From Devosia salina (GTDB lineage Bacteria > Pseudomonadota > Alphaproteobacteria > Rhizobiales > Devosiaceae): 64,000 bases of DNA. Below the pieces are notes generated by a model, which worked only from the letters and a program-made list of their open reading frames with translations, ran no database searches and had not been told where the DNA came from. Below, piece by piece: positions 27,877 to 35,991 of this stretch (position 1 is its first letter; the number at the start of each line of letters is the position of its first letter). The translations under genes were made by a program, and so were the position numbers. The DNA lies in assembly GCF_019504385.1 (NCBI RefSeq), contig NZ_CP080590.1, positions 2,398,001 to 2,462,000 of the forward strand, given 5' to 3'.

Positions 27877-28702
27877 ATACGCCGGCCAGCTAGGCGGCAA
27901 GCGCATCGGCAACCGCATCGTCTGCCCCGGTCCTGGCCATAGCCGCGCCGACCGCAGCCTGTCGGTGTATTTCGCCACAGACGGCAGCTTCACCACCCAC
28001 TCATTTGCCGGCGACGATTTTGCTGCATGCCGGGACCACGTGAAAGCCGTTCTCGGCTTGGACGATCGCGAACCGCAGCCGCTGCCGCTGGAACCCGTCC
28101 GGCCGCTCGACAAGCGCGCGCAGAGCGCCAAGGCCATGCGCATATGGTCCGAAGCCGTGCCAATCGCCGGAACGCTGGCCGAAGCCTATCTCGCCAGCCG
28201 CGGCCTGGCCTATGACGGCGACGCGCTTCGCTTCCACCCGTCATGCCCCTTTGGCAAGGACCGGCATCCGGCCATGCTCGGTCTCATGACCGACATCCTC
28301 ACCAACGAGCCCACCGGCATCCACCGGACCGCATTGCTAGCCGATGGCAGCGGCAAGGCTGCGCCCGGAAAGCAAATGATGGGCCGCGCCAAATACGCCG
28401 TGGTACGGCTGTCACCGGACGAAACCGTGACGCATGGCCTTGCCGTCGCCGAAGGCATAGAGACCGCCTTGGCGGCGCTATTCCGACCGATCTGGGCCTG
28501 CCTCTCGGCCGGCACGATGTCTGCGTTCCCAGCCCTGTCCGGTATCGAGTCTGTTACCATTTTTGCGGACCACGACCCTGCAGGCGTCAAGGCGGCAAAT
28601 GACTGCGGCAAGCGCTGGCACGAAGCCGGGCGCGAGGTGCATATGGTCATGCCTGCGCAGGCAGGCAGCGATATGGCGGAGGTGATCAATGCCGCCGCTT
28701 AA
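27860..28702 (+). CDS. Toprim-domain primase
   Basis: A 280-residue protein with an N-terminal DNA-binding segment (KRIGNRIVCPGPGHSRADRSLSV, a degenerate zinc-finger-like motif). A C-terminal Toprim domain shows the catalytic Glu in GLAVAEGIETALAAL and the DxD motif in VTIFADHDPAGVKAA. It would make primers for replication of the excised element. The ATG at 27860 is chosen because it overlaps the previous gene and aligns with the family opening LLDKYAGQLGGKRIG. It overlaps the helicase gene by 14 bp. Confidence 0.87.
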   Translation: MTLLDKYAGQLGGKRIGNRIVCPGPGHSRADRSLSVYFATDGSFTTHSFAGDDFAACRDHVKAVLGLDDREPQPLPLEPVRPLDKRAQSAKAMRIWSEAVPIAGTLAEAYLASRGLAYDGDALRFHPSCPFGKDRHPAMLGLMTDILTNEPTGIHRTALLADGSGKAAPGKQMMGRAKYAVVRLSPDETVTHGLAVAEGIETALAALFRPIWACLSAGTMSAFPALSGIESVTIFADHDPAGVKAANDCGKRWHEAGREVHMVMPAQAGSDMAEVINAAA

Positions 28703-29954
28703 GCGCATCGTGAACACCCCCGAAAAGCCGTTCGAGCCGCTTGTGGCTGCGAATGATAACGGCGGCAACACCCCAGCCATCGCTATGGTGCCGGCACTGG
28801 ATTTTGATGAGACCGAGATCCCGCTACGGCAATGGATCATCCCTGGACTGCTCATCAGGCGCCATCTTTCGGTACTGGTGGCCCCACCGGGCGCCGGAAA
28901 GTCGTTGCTTACATTACAGCTGGCGCTGGCAACCGCACGCGGTGAAGAGTGGGGCGGTTTCGTGCCGCGCTATCCAAGCCGAGTCTTGGTCGTCAACTCA
29001 GAGGACGATGTGGATGAAATGCGGCGCCGACTGGCTGCGAGCGTTCGATCCATGGGCATCAACAAGGGCGACATTGCAGATCGGATTTTTCTGGCTGATG
29101 ATCCCTCATCAATTGTAGTGGCACGAACGGACCCAAAGTCGAAAACGGTGACACGTATGCCGCTGGTCGACGAGCTCATTGCGGCCGTGCGGCAGCAGCG
29201 CATCGACGTTCTGGTCGTGGACCCATTCGCGGAAACCTTCGAAGGTGACGAGAACAGCAACAGCGAGGTCAAATGGGCTGCGGCAATCTGGCGTGAAGTC
29301 GCTCGTCAAACTGACTGCGCCGTCTTGCTGGTGCACCACGTTAGCAAGGCTGGTTCGTCCTCGCCCGGCGACATGAATGCTGCTCGAGGCGGCGGTGCCC
29401 TTGTGGGTGTTGCGCGCTCGGTCTCCACGCTGTTCGCCATGTCCGAAGGCGACGCAAAGGTCATGGGGGTTGAGGATCGCGAGCGGCATATGTTTGTTCG
29501 GTTCGATGACGCCAAAGCCAACCTGACGCTGGTTACTGGACAGGCCAAGTGGTTCCGCAAGGAGACGGTCCGCCTCAACAACGGCACGGCCACTCAACAC
29601 GGTGATGACGTTGGCGTGCTCCACCCATGGCAGCCCCCTTCAGTCATGGAGGGCCTGACCATTGCCACCATCAATCTCATCCTGGACGACTTGTCGGCCG
29701 GCTTTGTGGATGAGCATGGCGAGGTCACCGGCGTGCCGTGTTCCTACACTGACACGAAGCGAGGCCCACGATGGGGTGGCCATGTCGTAATTCGCCATTG
29801 CGAAATGGAGCCCGCGAGAGCGGCGAAGGTGCTCAAGACGTGGAAGGATAACGGCGTCATTGATGAGGTCACCTTCTACGACGAAGCCGACCGAAAGGAC
29901 AAAAAGGGCATCCGCGTCATCGAGGCGAACCGGCCCGGAAAGTCCATGAACTGA
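28689..29954 (+). CDS. RepA-like AAA ATPase / hexameric helicase
   Basis: A 421-residue RecA-fold ATPase of the RepA/AAA_25 group. Walker A is APPGAGKS at residues ~65-72; Walker B is IDVLVVDPFAETF. A sensor-type segment TDCAVLLVHHVSKAGSSSPGDMNAARGGGALVGVARS, typical of plasmid RSF1010 RepA-like helicases, follows. The C-terminal ~100 residues look like a winged-helix domain. It probably unwinds the origin together with the primase encoded directly upstream. The repeat array begins 2 bp after its stop. Confidence 0.87.
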   Translation: MPPLKRIVNTPEKPFEPLVAANDNGGNTPAIAMVPALDFDETEIPLRQWIIPGLLIRRHLSVLVAPPGAGKSLLTLQLALATARGEEWGGFVPRYPSRVLVVNSEDDVDEMRRRLAASVRSMGINKGDIADRIFLADDPSSIVVARTDPKSKTVTRMPLVDELIAAVRQQRIDVLVVDPFAETFEGDENSNSEVKWAAAIWREVARQTDCAVLLVHHVSKAGSSSPGDMNAARGGGALVGVARSVSTLFAMSEGDAKVMGVEDRERHMFVRFDDAKANLTLVTGQAKWFRKETVRLNNGTATQHGDDVGVLHPWQPPSVMEGLTIATINLILDDLSAGFVDEHGEVTGVPCSYTDTKRGPRWGGHVVIRHCEMEPARAAKVLKTWKDNGVIDEVTFYDEADRKDKKGIRVIEANRPGKSMN

Positions 29955-29956
29955 TC

Positions 29957-30093
29957 TGCTCCACCACCAAATTTTGGTGGAGCACTGGTGGAGCAAATCG
30001 AGCCGGCAAACGGTCTGCTCCACCACCAATTTCGCCTATAGTAAAAAGTGGTGGTGGAGCACACTCCACCCACCGACTTGCTCCGGTGGAGCA
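29957..30093. repeat. Iteron-like GGTGGAGCA array, candidate origin
   Basis: At least six copies of GGTGGAGCA or its complement TGCTCCACC occur in 137 bp: 29957-29965 (-), 29976-29984 (+), 29987-29995 (+), 30016-30024 (-), 30053-30061 (+) and 30079-30093, a palindromic pair. The array directly follows the primase/helicase genes, with an AT-richer stretch (30025-30050) in the middle. This is what an origin recognised by an element-encoded replication protein would look like. Confidence 0.7.
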
Positions 30094-30164
30094 TCGGTGG
30101 CGCGCACCGACTTTTTCCTGGCGGCGATCAAGGCGAACATCCGAGGATGAACGGGAGGAAACTC

Positions 30165-30365
30165 ATGACCACCAAACGCGCCGCCAATCCCGCGGCAACC
30201 ACCGACCGCCCGTTCCGAGGCCGCCGCATGACATGGCAGGAGTTCTGGCAGCTGCGCCCGGATCGCCGGCCGGCGAATGACAATCCTGCCAGCCTGGCCA
30301 AGACGCATAGCAAAAACAAAAGGGACACCCGAGGGTGCCCCTTCTATTCGGGAACAGGTCCCTAG
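30165..30365 (+). CDS. Small basic protein with ANDN motif
   Basis: A 66-residue Arg-rich protein: MTTKRAANPAATTDRPFRGR, then MTWQEFWQLRPDRRPANDNP. The start is preceded by GGGAGGA. MTWQEFWQ..PANDN resembles the end of the AlpA-like protein encoded at 40927-41178 (LTWEKWEQMNPDHD after TPANDE), suggesting a shared short module. A hairpin lies inside its 3' end (30322-30341). Function unknown. Confidence 0.6.
   Translation: MTTKRAANPAATTDRPFRGRRMTWQEFWQLRPDRRPANDNPASLAKTHSKNKRDTRGCPFYSGTGP
30322..30341 (+). terminator. Hairpin at the end of the replication segment
   Basis: GGGACACCC and GGGTGCCCC arms with a very short loop, preceded by AAAACAAAA and followed by TTCTATTC. It resembles an intrinsic terminator but lies within the last codons of the 30165-30365 reading frame, so its activity is uncertain. 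Confidence 0.45.
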
Positions 30366-30891
30366 AGCAATCTAGACCAATAGATGAGCACCGAAGCCAG
30401 ACCGGGGTGAATCATCAACCCCAACTCGACCCGATACCACTTAGTGGCACCAGACTGCCCGGCTTCGAGACGGCAGAAGCGAACATGTCGCGCTCCCTTC
30501 TCGTAGTGCGCGAGGGTCCCTTCCGGTAGCCGCCATCGCACATTAGGCCAGGTCGAAGGGCACGTGTTTTCCGCCTTGGGTCTGCCCTTCAGTACACCGC
30601 GCGGCTATTCCGTTGGCCGTCGTGCGGCCATAAAAATGAAATGGGTGAACCTTCTGCGCATTTCAAGAGGCCCCGGAGGGGGTATGTCAGCTTCCCTGAA
30701 CACCGGTTTCCACGACCGCCGCGGTAAGCATTATTGTTCGCAACCAAAATCGGAAATTCGGCCCCGCCCGATTTGACCAGCGCCAGCCAGCGCCACAAGA
30801 GACGGTTGCCACCATGAATTCGTGGTGGGTCGACACATATATTCGAGCCAGAAGCGGCCGAAGAGCCGCCGGCAATTCTTGAGGACACCCG
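30366..30891. other. Gap of about 525 bp without an assigned gene
   Basis: No convincing gene. The minus strand has an open stretch ending at 30362 (about 80 codons, with GTG at 30539-30541 as the only plausible start, giving 59 residues including LEAGQSGATKWYRVELG). It lacks a ribosome binding site. A weak plus-strand frame at 30564-30776 also lacks support. The region may carry the promoter of the gene at 30892. Confidence 0.4.
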
Positions 30892-31851
30892 ATGCAATCG
30901 CTGCTTTCCGCGGTCGTGGCTGGCCGCCATGATGACTTAGGACCCTACCGATCGGCTCTTGCCTGGTTTGCCCATGCCATTGAGATAGACCCCACCCCAC
31001 TCGGCGCCGCCAACGATAACACCACCACGCCTAAAGTCCGGGACACCAAGCTCGCGGATGACGGTGGCTACGCGCGTGAACTTCTCCGAGCGCTGCCGGA
31101 GCCAGATGGGCATGATCAGGAGGGCTTCCCAATATGGACCCCGCCCCTGCCACCCATCAGCGAGTGGGGCAAACTCAAGTTCGCCACCCGCGCCTATCAG
31201 GACGTCCAGTTTGTCATGGTCAAAGGCGAGCTGGAGGCCAGGAACTTTCGCGTTCCGAAAGGAGCACTGACGCATGTCTGGGGCAGGAAACTTGAGCAAG
31301 AAACCGGTCGAACGCGGCAATCGGAAGCCGAATTCGAAGTGAAGGCGCGCCAAACCACGCTGGACTGGCTGTGTCAGATGCTGGGCGCCATTCCGTCCGG
31401 CAATCCGAAGAAATCGATGCGCCGCCGCCCCAAGCAACCACCGATCGACCGCCAGGCCTTTGCCCATTTGAGAGGTGGCACACTGGCAGAGGCGCGCGCA
31501 GCGGTCGGACTTCCGCATGCCGATCCACTTCCTGCCGGCTTGCCTTATGGCCCCCAGCCAGAACGGCTTTTCTCTGGGCTGCTCGCTGGTCGAGGAAGCC
31601 GAGTGGATGGCATGGGTGAATCCAGTCGCGTGCGCCGCAGCGACCCGGAAACCTATACAGTCGAGGAAGCCGCTCTGGACCGCATAACGGTCGATCAGTT
31701 CCAAGCCACCGAACCCGACCACTTCAACATATTGATGGGCGCCGCGGCCGTACGGTCCATGAGCGCTCTAGTTCCGGCGAATGACAACAAAATGGGTAAG
31801 CGCCGGCTGACGGCCGCGGCGCTGGCGTTGCAGGAATTTCTAGCGGCGTAG
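30892..31851 (+). CDS. Unknown protein of the mobile element
   Basis: A 319-residue protein with no recognised domain. It contains two copies of the ANDN motif (GAANDNTTT near residue 40 and VPANDNKMG near 300). The middle section reads FRVPKGALTHVWGRKLEQETGRTRQSEAEFEVKARQTTLDWLCQMLG. There is no signal peptide or membrane segment. The start ATG at 30892 follows GAGGA. It ends 59 bp before a terminator-like hairpin, so it may be the last gene of its transcript. Confidence 0.7.
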   Translation: MQSLLSAVVAGRHDDLGPYRSALAWFAHAIEIDPTPLGAANDNTTTPKVRDTKLADDGGYARELLRALPEPDGHDQEGFPIWTPPLPPISEWGKLKFATRAYQDVQFVMVKGELEARNFRVPKGALTHVWGRKLEQETGRTRQSEAEFEVKARQTTLDWLCQMLGAIPSGNPKKSMRRRPKQPPIDRQAFAHLRGGTLAEARAAVGLPHADPLPAGLPYGPQPERLFSGLLAGRGSRVDGMGESSRVRRSDPETYTVEEAALDRITVDQFQATEPDHFNILMGAAAVRSMSALVPANDNKMGKRRLTAAALALQEFLAA

Positions 31852-31909
31852 CCCAAAAACCGAGATCAGCCGCCCAATAGAGAATGAAGGGATGTCCTCC
31901 CTGCACTTT

Positions 31910-31938
31910 AGCCCAGCCAAGCGCTGGGCTTCTTTTTG
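31910..31938 (+). terminator. Terminator-like hairpin just upstream of the next gene
   Basis: An 8-bp stem (AGCCCAGC / GCTGGGCT) with loop CAAGC, then TCTTTTTG. The ribosome binding site and GTG start of the following gene begin 30-40 bp later. Confidence 0.8.
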
Positions 31939-31977
31939 TCCACCACCCTGAAAAACTGAAAATCTAGGAGGCCACCC

Positions 31978-32499
31978 GTGCCAACTATCACCGCCGCCTT
32001 GGCCGCCTTCGAGCGCCATCTCGGCTTCCCACAATCCCGGAGCCGCACGATTGCTCGTCGTCTGCAAGAGGCCGGCATTCTTCCGCTTGGCTCGTCCGGC
32101 TCAAAACCTGAGATCAATGACGACGGCTTTATCGCTCTGTTCCTGGCCTTGGCCGGCGACACGACGCTTCACGAGGCCGCACCGCGTGTTGATCGCCTGT
32201 TTGCGATGACCCCAGGCGGTGCATCGCTCGAAGGCGCGCCAGCATCCATCCCTACGGCCCGCCGCTCCCTGCTGGACCTGATCGAAACAGCGCTGGTCGA
32301 CGAAGACCTGCCCACGGCGATCGAAGTCGTCAGCAATTTCGATGAACTCGCGATCACATGGCCCGGTGAAATCGTCGAGCGCTTCCAACCGACTGGAGCG
32401 ATCGCCGGACATTGGCAGGTCACCTCGCACCGGCGCGCCTGCATTGTCACCGGCTCGGCCTTCGCTAAGGCCATCCGCGCAACATTCTCGAGGATCTGA
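31978..32499 (+). CDS. Unknown protein of the mobile element
   Basis: A 173-residue protein with GTG start at 31978 after TAGGAGG. The N-terminal part reads TAALAAFERHLGFPQSRSRTIARRLQEAGILPLG. It looks like a helix-turn-helix DNA-binding segment, comparable to phage small-terminase or regulator N-termini. The remainder (SLLDLIETALVDEDLPTAIEVV...) is unremarkable. It is followed 1 bp later by the next gene. Function unknown. Confidence 0.65.
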   Translation: MPTITAALAAFERHLGFPQSRSRTIARRLQEAGILPLGSSGSKPEINDDGFIALFLALAGDTTLHEAAPRVDRLFAMTPGGASLEGAPASIPTARRSLLDLIETALVDEDLPTAIEVVSNFDELAITWPGEIVERFQPTGAIAGHWQVTSHRRACIVTGSAFAKAIRATFSRI

Positions 32500-32500
32500 C

Positions 32501-33067
32501 ATGGCCCTGATGAAGAAGCAGGCACCGTTCGAAGCGCCGACAATGGCGGAAACCGACACCGACTACGCCGCCCGCGTTGAGCGACTAGGGACCCTCAACG
32601 CTGCACTTTCTAGCCTTCGCCAGGAGCAGCGCCGCATCGAACGTGAACTGGCAGACACCCCAGCACCGGCTGTCCGGCCATCCGTCGCGGCCCTGTTGGG
32701 CGATGAAACCGTCGACGCTCGCACTGCCCTGCGATCGCGCCTGGCCGAGGTCAACAGGTCGATTTCAGACCATGATGCGGCGGTTACCCTGCAAAAGGCC
32801 CGCGTCGAGGAAGCCCGCGGCCGGGCATCTCTGGCGGTGTGCGAGGCCGTGAAAGCTGAATACGGCATGCGCGTTGCAGCGATGGTCACGGCCCTCGAAG
32901 CAGCCCATGAAGCTCGCCTCGATCTCCGCCGACTGGTGGATGACCTCGAGGCCGATGGCGTGTCCTGGACGCGGCTTGGTGTCTTTGAACCTGTTTGGCT
33001 GGGCGACGCTCGCGACGGTCATGTTCAGCGGATTGCTCGAGAAGCGAAGGCGGCTGGTTATGTCTAA
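32501..33067 (+). CDS. Coiled-coil protein, unknown function
   Basis: A 188-residue protein. Residues ~20-60 (LGTLNAALSSLRQEQRRIERELAD) and ~75-115 form heptad-like helices, so it is likely an elongated coiled-coil protein. The C-terminus (WTRLGVFEPVWLGDARDGHVQRIAREAKAAGYV) is distinct. It lies in a tight cluster (1 bp after the previous gene, 8-bp overlap with the next) upstream of the prohead protease, where phages often encode scaffold or head-completion proteins; this assignment is inference. Confidence 0.65.
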   Translation: MALMKKQAPFEAPTMAETDTDYAARVERLGTLNAALSSLRQEQRRIERELADTPAPAVRPSVAALLGDETVDARTALRSRLAEVNRSISDHDAAVTLQKARVEEARGRASLAVCEAVKAEYGMRVAAMVTALEAAHEARLDLRRLVDDLEADGVSWTRLGVFEPVWLGDARDGHVQRIAREAKAAGYV

Positions 33068-33245
33068 AAACGAGATGAACACCGACATTGCGGATGATCA
33101 GACAAAACGGCGCCCCGGTTGGTCGTGGCTGAAACTACCTGGCCAGGCAGCAAGGTACTGCCGTTCTGATCCATACGAAGTGGCGAAGGAGCTACGCGAG
33201 AACATCGCCAAGAGAAAACGGGGGCGTAGCATTGGCCGCAATTAG
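33060..33245 (+). CDS. Small protein before prohead protease
   Basis: A 61-residue, strongly basic protein (MSKNEMNTDIADDQTKRRPGWSWLKLPGQAARY...). It contains a short Trp/Pro segment and a Lys/Arg-rich C-terminus (NIAKRKRGRSIGRN). It overlaps both neighbours (8 bp and 14 bp), which supports translation. No family recognised. Confidence 0.55.
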   Translation: MSKNEMNTDIADDQTKRRPGWSWLKLPGQAARYCRSDPYEVAKELRENIAKRKRGRSIGRN

Positions 33246-33735
33246 TGGGTATGCCGCACGATTTAACAGCGATGCCGTCATTGGCGACTATTTCGTGGAG
33301 CGCCTGCACCCCAAGTGCTTTGACAGCGCGTTGAAGGAGAAAGCGGACGTTCGCTGTCTGCTGGACCATGACACGGGGCGCGTGTTGGGAAGGACCAAAT
33401 CAGGCACGCTCAAGCTGCGAGTCGACCGCATTGGACTGTATTTCAATGTCGACATCGATGATACCACTCCAGATGGCCAGACCGCTCTCGGCCTGGTGGG
33501 TCGTGGAGACCTTTCGGGGTGCTCATTTGGGTTTCGTGTGAAGTCCCAGGAGTGGGATGAGTCTGGCGACATGCCAGTGCGCACCATCCTCGACCTTGAC
33601 CTCTACGAAGTCAGCATTGTGGCATTCCCTGCCTATGACGACACCGTCGCGGCGTTGGTCCAGGAAGCGGGAAACCGGAGCGCGTCGGTCGCGCGTGCCA
33701 AGGCGGCAATGCGCCGCCGGGGCATTGCGGTATGA
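33232..33735 (+). CDS. HK97-family prohead protease
   Basis: A 167-residue peptidase of the HK97 gp4 (U35) family, which matures phage proheads by cleaving scaffold and capsid N-termini. Motifs visible are GYAARFNSDAVIGDYFVERLHP, the catalytic His in CLLDHDTGRVLGRTKSGTL, LSGCSFGFRV and EVSIVAFPAYDDT with the catalytic Ser. Translation starts at TTG 33232, overlapping the previous gene. The length is normal for the family. Normally a portal gene lies before and a major capsid gene after it; neither is present here. Confidence 0.88.
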   Translation: MAAISGYAARFNSDAVIGDYFVERLHPKCFDSALKEKADVRCLLDHDTGRVLGRTKSGTLKLRVDRIGLYFNVDIDDTTPDGQTALGLVGRGDLSGCSFGFRVKSQEWDESGDMPVRTILDLDLYEVSIVAFPAYDDTVAALVQEAGNRSASVARAKAAMRRRGIAV

Positions 33736-34010
33736 TTGTCGTGGAATGCTACCGCTTGATCGGCATGGACGGTGGCACTGTTGAGCGCGACTTCATGTGG
33801 CAGGAAACATTGTACCGCGCCGGCAACACCCAACCAGTGCCGCCAGACGATGGCGAGTATGAACTGCAGGTTGAGACCTATGGCGATGTGTACCTTGCTG
33901 TTGGCAAGTCCCCTGATGCCTCCACGGAGCCGCGCGAATTGATTGTTTCGCGGGACACCGCACTGCTCCCTGCCGATGCTGGCGACCGCTTGGCGTGGCG
34001 CAAGGCTTAG
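33732..34010 (+). CDS. Unknown phage-type protein
   Basis: A 92-residue acidic protein (MIVVECYRLIGMDGGTVERDFMWQETLYRAGNTQPVPPDDGEYELQVETYG...). Its ATG overlaps the protease stop (ATGA). The β-rich pattern and length would suit a head-tail connector or decoration protein, but no family was recognised. Confidence 0.6.
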   Translation: MIVVECYRLIGMDGGTVERDFMWQETLYRAGNTQPVPPDDGEYELQVETYGDVYLAVGKSPDASTEPRELIVSRDTALLPADAGDRLAWRKA

Positions 34011-34102
34011 GGAGGGGTGGGTCAGCTTCGGAAAGAACTGATTTTCCCACACCGCGCGCCCCCTAACGTGCGCAAGAACCCAATTCAAAATATGAGGGTC
34101 AA

Positions 34103-34480
34103 ATGGCACGGCCACGCAAACCCACCCACATGCTGCGTCTGTCTGGCCAACTGGACAGGCGGCCGGCGCGCTATGCTGACCGCCGGAATGAACCGGCTAT
34201 CACTGATCCGATTGGCTCGGCGCCGGACAATCTGTCACCGGCAGAGACGGCCGTTTGGGGCGAGCTGTCCGGCTATGGCGTCTGGCTGACGGCCGGAGAC
34301 CGGCTCATTTTGGAAATCGCCGTTCGGCTGTTTCACCAGTTCCGGACCGGTGATGGACGGAATGCTTCAAAGCTTATCACGGCACTGTCGAAGCTCGGAT
34401 TTAGCCCAACGGATCGGAGCAAGGTCGGCGCGCCCGGTAGCCGGGATGAGCCGGTAGATCCGTTCGCAGAGTTTGGGTAG
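34103..34480 (+). CDS. Phage terminase small subunit (P27-like)
   Basis: A 125-residue small terminase, the DNA-recognition subunit of phage packaging. It opens MARPRKPTHMLRLSGQLDRRPARYADR. It then has NLSPAETAVWGELSGYGVWLTAGDRLILEIAVRLFHQFR and the characteristic end LITALSKLGFSPTDRSKVGAPG. All of this fits the P27-type TerS family. In phages it is followed by the large terminase; here it is not. In satellites an own TerS serves to redirect the helper's packaging machinery, so this gene is important for interpreting the element. Confidence 0.85.
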   Translation: MARPRKPTHMLRLSGQLDRRPARYADRRNEPAITDPIGSAPDNLSPAETAVWGELSGYGVWLTAGDRLILEIAVRLFHQFRTGDGRNASKLITALSKLGFSPTDRSKVGAPGSRDEPVDPFAEFG

Positions 34481-34555
34481 TAAAACCGTCTCATGGTCAT
34501 TGTTTGGAACCCAACCTACGTCCCAAGGGTTGAAACATGGCTGACCAAACACAAA

Positions 34556-34586
34556 TTTATGTACGGAGAACTCTCCGTACATAAAA
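34556..34586. other. AT-rich hairpin upstream of the HEPN module
   Basis: Arms TTTATGTACGGAG / CTCCGTACATAAA with a short centre, followed by an A/T run. It lies 60-90 bp before the HEPN-associated pair, in a segment of lower GC than the rest of the element. Could be an operator or a terminator of the packaging genes. Confidence 0.6.
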
Positions 34587-34645
34587 ATTTTACCGCTTGT
34601 CAAGCATTCTGTTGACCGATAACGCTGAGCGCAAAAGAGCTGAAT

Positions 34646-34948
34646 TTGACAGACTCGGACAGGGCCATGGATCTGCAGAAGATCATCGAAGACACGATCA
34701 CAAAGGATTTTGACAACATCAAGATTCTTAGCGTCAATGTCGCTCGTGATGTCGACTTTGAAGGCGATGAGGTTCTGAAGATCGAAGTAGTCTTTGAAGG
34801 CACGCGCAAAGACATCGACGCACGCAAAGTATCGGGAGCAGTTCGGCATGTGCGCCCCCATCTGAGCGCGATCGGCGAGATGGCGTTCCCTCTTTTGTCT
34901 TTTGTCGCAAACAGCGATCGAGGGCGTACGGAACTTGCTCCCGCATGA
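34646..34948 (+). CDS. Small partner protein of HEPN gene
   Basis: A 93-100 residue protein (start TTG 34646 or ATG 34667). Its sequence MDLQKIIEDTITKDFDNIKILSVNVARDVDFEGDEVLKIEVVFEG... alternates strands and helices. It ends FPLLSFVANSDRG. The combination with a following HEPN gene, overlapping by up to 47 bp, looks like a two-gene toxin-antitoxin-style module. The antitoxin role is inference. The low GC supports separate acquisition. Confidence 0.65.
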   Translation: MTDSDRAMDLQKIIEDTITKDFDNIKILSVNVARDVDFEGDEVLKIEVVFEGTRKDIDARKVSGAVRHVRPHLSAIGEMAFPLLSFVANSDRGRTELAPA

Positions 34949-35405
34949 TCTGATAAAGACGGCCCGCTGTTTGGCAGAGAATGGCTCGGGCAAGCCGAGG
35001 CAAACTAACCTTCATCGCGCGACGAGCACCGCCTACTACGCAATGTTCCATGCGTTGGCGCGATGCTGTGCAGATCTATTGGTTGGTGGGACTGGTGCAG
35101 AGCGAAGCAGCTCCGCTTGGAAACAAGTCTATCGCTCTTTAAGTCATGGCCCCGCCAAAAAAGCCTGCGAGTCAAAAACTCTAGAGAAATTTCCTCAAGA
35201 GATTCAAGATTTTGCCTACATGTTCAGGCAAATGCAGCTGAAGCGGCATACTGCAGATTACGACCCGACAGCCAGGACGCACAAGTCGACCGTACTCGTC
35301 GACATCGACGCCGTCGAAGCAGCTATCAAAGACTTTGCGGCGGTGGCCATTAAGGATCGCCGTGCATTTGCTGCATTTGTGCTTTTCCCCGAGAGGAGTG
35401 CTTAA
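34902..35405 (+). CDS. HEPN-domain protein
   Basis: A 167-residue all-helical protein. The segment LHRATSTAYYAMFHALARCCADLL is the standard HEPN core helix pair seen in many defence and TA systems. KQVYRSLSHGPAKKA and MQLKRHTADYDP follow; the latter regions carry Arg/His residues that could form the RNase site, although a perfect Rx4-6H motif is not seen. The start is uncertain (TTG 34902 or TTG 34935). With its partner it is probably cargo for phage defence or element maintenance (inference). Confidence 0.7.
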   Translation: MSQTAIEGVRNLLPHDLIKTARCLAENGSGKPRQTNLHRATSTAYYAMFHALARCCADLLVGGTGAERSSSAWKQVYRSLSHGPAKKACESKTLEKFPQEIQDFAYMFRQMQLKRHTADYDPTARTHKSTVLVDIDAVEAAIKDFAAVAIKDRRAFAAFVLFPERSA

Positions 35406-35811
35406 CGCAATCTTAACGCTTGCTCGCTATTCGGATATTGGAGTAGGGTGACGCCCATCGCCGACTTATCTACCGTCTAGGTGGCCAACCGATTACGACG
35501 GATATGAACGGCAGTGTTCGCGAACGAACTCCCAACGTCCAAAACGGTAACGCATGTAAGAGCATACGTGTACCGACTTAGGCCAGTGGCAAACAACCAT
35601 CTGTCACTCCTTGATTGGCAAGTTGAAGCTTGCTGCTCGCGGATTGCGCCATTGCGGTCCGCACTTGGAGTGCTTTGACGCGATGGACAGTTGGATGACG
35701 ATGGGCATCGGCCAATAAATACAGTCGATGCTCTAATTCTGCAACTAAAGATCTGCCGCCCACACAAAAAACCCGCCCTCGCCGGCGGGTTTTTCATTTT
35801 CCGGAGACAAC
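35406..35811. other. Gap of about 400 bp, no gene seen
   Basis: No reading frame with a start signal was found. It begins right after the HEPN gene and ends with the terminator-like hairpin at 35767-35794. Composition is mixed, and short frames end quickly. Possibly a decayed gene segment. Confidence 0.5.
35767..35794 (+). terminator. Terminator-like hairpin directly before gene 35812
   Basis: Stem ACCCGCC / GGCGGGT, extended by A and T runs on either side, followed by TTTTTCATTTT, then CCGGAG and the ATG at 35812. Second example of this hairpin-RBS arrangement in the element. Confidence 0.85.
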
Positions 35812-35991
35812 ATGACCACTCCCCAACCGCCGGCTCCGGCCGCGGAACGCCAACTCGCGCCCGAAGAAATCGCCGCCGACCGCATCCTGGCAGAAACTGT
35901 CGCCTTCCTGGTGGCTGCGTCTGGTCGGGTAGAAGTCGCAGCAATGTTGCGCTCGATGGCTGCCCACCTCGAGGCGCCTGGTGGCCGATAA
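35812..35991 (+). CDS. Small phage-type protein (59 aa)
   Basis: Translation gives MTTPQPPAPAAERQLAPEEIA followed by a helix (LAETVAFLVAASGRVEVAAMLRSMAAHLE). A good ribosome binding site (CCGGAG) precedes the ATG. Its end overlaps the GTG start of the tape-measure-like gene by 11 bp. Position just before a tape-measure gene suggests a tail-assembly chaperone, but no family was recognised. Confidence 0.6.
   Translation: MTTPQPPAPAAERQLAPEEIAADRILAETVAFLVAASGRVEVAAMLRSMAAHLEAPGGR

Noticed and set aside
30564..30776. 70-codon plus-strand frame in the gap of the element
   Set aside because: No ribosome binding site and no coherent protein pattern.
33232..33735. Interpretation of the element as a gene transfer agent
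   Set aside because: Alphaproteobacterial GTAs carry a full head-tail cluster and no integrase or att repeats; this element has the opposite.
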